From Roseburia sp. (GTDB lineage: Bacteria > Bacillota > Clostridia > Lachnospirales > Lachnospiraceae), in assembly GCA_019421345.1 (NCBI GenBank), contig JAHZFL010000002.1, positions 101,099 to 165,098 on the forward strand: a stretch of 64,000 bases of DNA. Direction: 5' to 3'. Position numbers and translations under genes: made by a program. The notes below the pieces were generated by a model. It saw nothing but the letters and a program-made list of their open reading frames with translations, had not been told where the DNA came from and searched no databases. The stretch's first letter is position 1, and every line of letters starts with the position of its first letter. Shown here piece by piece: positions 61,831 to 64,000 of this stretch.

Positions 61831-62871
61831 CTACTCCTTTTCCTGTTCCTTTCCATTGTTCAGATTATTTCTGATCTTCCCATTGATGTCCTGCTTTTGA
61901 AATGTCACGCACTGGTAAATCGCATTGGTGATCTCCGTCGCCTTGGCACTGCCGTGCGTCTTTACCACAAGCCCGTTTAAGCCCAAAAGCGGCGCTCCGC
62001 CATACTGCGTCGCATCAAAATCCTTCAGCGTCGCCTTTAGCGCCGGAAGCGCAAGAGCTGCGCCAACCTTGCTTCTTAGGGTACTCGTCATGCCTTTTTT
62101 GATCGCGTCGATCAACGTGCTGCTCAACCCCTCATAAAGCTTTAGGATCACGTTCCCGACAAACGCCTCGCAGACGATCACATCCGCCTCTCCGTGCGGA
62201 ATCTCACGCGCTTCAATGCTGCCCACAAAATTGATGGCCTCACATTCCTTTAAGAGCGGATAGGTCTCCTTTACCAATGCGTTTCCCTTCTCCTCCTCCG
62301 CGCCGATATTGACGATCGCAACACGCGGACGGTTGATGCCCAGCACATGCTCCATATAAATGGAGCCCATCTGTGCAAACTGAAGCAGATGGGACGATCT
62401 TGCATCCACATTCGCACCGCAGTCGATCAGTAATGAAACACCGCGCTCTGTCGGGATCAACGGCGCTAACGGGGGGCGTTCGATTCCCTTGATCCTTCCG
62501 ATCAGTACCTGTCCTCCGACAAGGATCGCACCGGAGCTTCCGGCAGAAACAAAGGCGTCCGCCTCCTTTTGCTTGACCAGATTCATGCCCATAACGATTG
62601 AGGACTGCTTTTTTTTACGGATCGCATTGACCGGAGGCTCTGCGGTCTCAATGACTTCTTCCGCATGTACCACGCGGATCCTCTCCTTTGGATATGTGTG
62701 CTTTTCAAGCTCCGCGCAGATAACATCCTCCTGCCCAATGAGCAAAACCTCAATATCCTCTCTCTCCCGAATGGCGTCCACAGCACCCTTCACAGGCTCT
62801 GCCGGGGCGTGATCCCCGCCCATCGCATCCAAAACAACCCGCGTTATTTTAGCATCACTATTCTGCTGCAT
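61831..62871 (-). CDS. plsX: Phosphate acyltransferase PlsX
   Basis: 346 residues from the ATG at 62871 (MQQNSDAKITRVVLDAMGGD), with GGGAG before it; an upstream ATG at 62886 overlaps that site. Motifs VVLDAMGGDHAP, GSSGAILVGGQVLIGRI and LIDCGANVDARSSHL are diagnostic. Converts acyl-ACP to acyl-phosphate for phospholipid synthesis. FapR, usually upstream in Bacillus, is absent; a promoter is at 62923-62951. Confidence 0.97.
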   Translation of the reverse strand: MQQNSDAKITRVVLDAMGGDHAPAEPVKGAVDAIREREDIEVLLIGQEDVICAELEKHTYPKERIRVVHAEEVIETAEPPVNAIRKKKQSSIVMGMNLVKQKEADAFVSAGSSGAILVGGQVLIGRIKGIERPPLAPLIPTERGVSLLIDCGANVDARSSHLLQFAQMGSIYMEHVLGINRPRVAIVNIGAEEEKGNALVKETYPLLKECEAINFVGSIEAREIPHGEADVIVCEAFVGNVILKLYEGLSSTLIDAIKKGMTSTLRSKVGAALALPALKATLKDFDATQYGGAPLLGLNGLVVKTHGSAKATEITNAIYQCVTFQKQDINGKIRNNLNNGKEQEKE

Positions 62872-62922
62872 ATTCCAATCTCCCATCTACACTGCAAGGG
62901 TCTCCCCTCGCGTCTATAACAA

Positions 62923-62951
62923 AATATATTATAAGTCCCTCTATAAGTCAA
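62923..62951 (-). promoter_or_regulatory. Promoter of plsX-acpP
   Basis: On the minus strand TTGACT (62946-62951) and TATATT (62923-62928) with 17 bases between them. The plsX start is about 50 bases downstream. No FapR-type palindrome was recognised. Confidence 0.75.
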
Positions 62952-62971
62952 TACGCAAAAAATCAGTTTTT

Positions 62972-63694
62972 CTAGTTATAGAATTCCTCATTGCGCTCGC
63001 GCTCCGCAGCAAGATCTTCCTCGGACATATATTTGATAAAAATCTTTTCCAGTATACGGTTTGCGATCACCATATAGACAACCGGAACAAGCATCAGCAG
63101 CGGCGGCATCAGAAAAATCAAAAATGCAGCGCCCAAAAACAAAAGCAGCAGAACAAACGACCACGGAAGATTTGCAACAGAAATCAGCGCCGCATTCTTC
63201 AATACCTGCCGCAGATGATTCTCAAAACGAGCCATATAAGAGAACACATAGACGCCCCATGTGGAAACCAAAAGAATAAAAATCAGGAACACGATATGAA
63301 GCACGCCTCCCTTGCCTCCGCTCACCGCAAAATGGTACATAATATAGCTGTCAAATCCCATAAAAAGCGCAAGACCGAAAACGATCAGTCCGGCGGCAGC
63401 CCCCTGTTTGAAATTACTGCGGAACGCATACCAGTACTCCCGCCAGATATAACTCCTGCCATGCCTTACCACCTTGTTGACGGCATAATACATCGCAACC
63501 GTTGCAGGTCCTGCAAGAACGGCGGTCAGCCAGCAAATAATCCAGTAAAGTATCACGCCGCTTCCCCACGCCACAAAAAATAACGTCACAAGCGGAACAC
63601 AGCAGAAAATCCAAAGCACATTGAGCAAAACACAGTCAATCGCCTTATTCATCCCTTGAAAAAACTTATTGTCTAAATTAAATAATTCTCCCAT
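62972..63694 (-). CDS. YesL family membrane protein (DUF624)
   Basis: 240 residues with six predicted membrane segments. The family start GELFNLDNKFFQGMNKAID is followed by a membrane stretch and LVTLFFVAWGSGVILYWII, and PATVAMYYAVNKVVRH. The tail is acidic and basic mixed. Members often sit with sugar-uptake operons or alone; the function is not known. Located between rpmF and plsX, where fapR might be found in Bacillus. Confidence 0.88.
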   Translation of the reverse strand: MGELFNLDNKFFQGMNKAIDCVLLNVLWIFCCVPLVTLFFVAWGSGVILYWIICWLTAVLAGPATVAMYYAVNKVVRHGRSYIWREYWYAFRSNFKQGAAAGLIVFGLALFMGFDSYIMYHFAVSGGKGGVLHIVFLIFILLVSTWGVYVFSYMARFENHLRQVLKNAALISVANLPWSFVLLLLFLGAAFLIFLMPPLLMLVPVVYMVIANRILEKIFIKYMSEEDLAAERERNEEFYN

Positions 63695-63714
63695 TTGAAA
63701 TATCTCCTAGTAAA

Positions 63715-63749
63715 GTGAAAAGGTGGGAGTGTTTGAAACACTCCCACCT
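63715..63749 (-). terminator. Terminator of rpmF
   Basis: The 29-base stretch at 63721-63749 is almost fully self-complementary: AGGTGGGAGTGTT against AACACTCCCACCT with a 3-base loop. On the minus strand it is followed by TTTCACTTT. It lies 12 bases past the rpmF stop. Confidence 0.85.
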
Positions 63750-63760
63750 ACAGGTTTTTC

Positions 63761-63940
63761 TTAGTCCTGAGCAATGATTTCTTTCTTATTATAAGAGCCA
63801 CAGTTCTTACATACTCTGTGAGGCATCATTAACTCGCCACATTTGCTGCACTTTACCAATGCAGGAGCAGTCATTTTCCAGTTTGCTCTTCTTTTATCTC
63901 GTCTTCCTTTGGAAGATTTATTCTTTGGACAAATCGACAT
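63761..63940 (-). CDS. rpmF: Ribosomal protein L32
   Basis: 59 residues: MSICPKNKSSKGRRDKRRAN, then a zinc ribbon KCSKCGELMMPHRVCKNCGS (four Cys) and the tail YNKKEIIAQD. It was not in the larger-frame set because of its size. The start ATG at 63940 has AGGAGGTG 7 bases before, which is also the end of the upstream yceD-like gene. Confidence 0.96.
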   Translation of the reverse strand: MSICPKNKSSKGRRDKRRANWKMTAPALVKCSKCGELMMPHRVCKNCGSYNKKEIIAQD

Positions 63941-63944
63941 CTAC

Positions 63945-64000
63945 TTACACCTCCTTAAATTTGTTAAAGACATCTTGGATTGCTGCCATTCTTGGATCCA
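63945..64000 (-). CDS. YceD family (DUF177) protein, C-terminal end only
   Basis: The minus strand reads DPRMAAIQDVFNKFKEV and stop at 63945, running off the right edge. DPR...L..LF..FKEV is the usual C-terminus of the DUF177 protein that precedes rpmF in Firmicutes and chloroplasts, needed for 23S rRNA processing or accumulation. Its last codons form the ribosome site of rpmF. Confidence 0.75.
   Translation of the reverse strand, partial: DPRMAAIQDVFNKFKEV

Overview
The window looks like a chromosomal segment of a Lachnospiraceae-type clostridium (Firmicutes, moderate G+C). The grounds are a Bacillus/Clostridium-type gene order (rpmF, plsX, acpP, rnc, smc, ftsY, ylxM, ffh, rpsP, khpA, rimM, trmD, rplS, ylqF, rnhB, ylqG, ylqH), AddAB instead of RecBCD, strong AGGAGG ribosome binding sites, and several protein families typical of gut clostridia. 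The genus cannot be fixed from the sequence. Almost every gene lies on the minus strand. The exceptions are a ROK regulator, a two-component pair, one small protein and one small RNA.

Layout from left to right: 0-2.1 kb holds three proteins of unknown function, the first cut by the window edge and nuclease-like. 2.2-9.4 kb holds an ABC-F ATPase, undecaprenyl-diphosphatase, a MATE exporter, a lipoprotein foldase, an FAD enzyme, a small acidic protein and Maf. 9.4-20.1 kb holds addA, addB and carB. 20.1-22.8 kb is an A+T-richer accessory patch with two decayed or surviving copies of the same small cassette (a small plus-strand protein plus a RelB/DinJ-type antitoxin) and two small membrane proteins. 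22.9-30.2 kb holds an FtsX-type ABC exporter and a two-component system, separated by decayed fragments and two unknown genes. 30.2-34 kb holds RNase HI, a YdcF protein, a repeat element, a zinc-ribbon protein, a ZIP transporter and a hydrolase. 34-38.4 kb is a lactose/cellobiose-type PTS operon with a divergent ROK regulator and clear operator repeats. 38.4-43.4 kb holds a YfhO membrane protein with a coding minisatellite and a divergent VanRS-like two-component pair. 43.5-64 kb is the conserved cell-division, translation and lipid block, interrupted between ftsY and ylxM by ilvA and small genes.

How the parts fit: the right-hand block couples phospholipid synthesis (plsX, acpP), RNA processing (rnc, rnhB), protein targeting (ffh, ylxM, ftsY, lepB), ribosome building and tRNA modification (rpsP, rimM, rplS, rbgA, khpA, trmD) and chromosome segregation (smc). 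uppP, YfhO and the peptide-exporter-like ABC/two-component genes concern the envelope. AddAB, Maf and PgeF concern nucleic-acid repair and housekeeping.

The most notable observations are these: (1) a previously uncalled 30-residue hydrophobic peptide on the minus strand at 54694-54786 facing a plus-strand small RNA with its own promoter and hairpin, which looks like a type I toxin-antitoxin module; (2) a G+C-rich dispersed repeat that has inserted in frame into the ATP lid of the histidine kinase at 41933-43429; (3) a six-copy 27-bp coding minisatellite in the YfhO protein; (4) a TrmD-acetyltransferase fusion; (5) a duplicated and decaying antitoxin cassette at 20.2-22.8 kb; and (6) an uncalled nuclease-like gene at the left edge. 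No rRNA, tRNA, CRISPR array or complete insertion sequence was seen.
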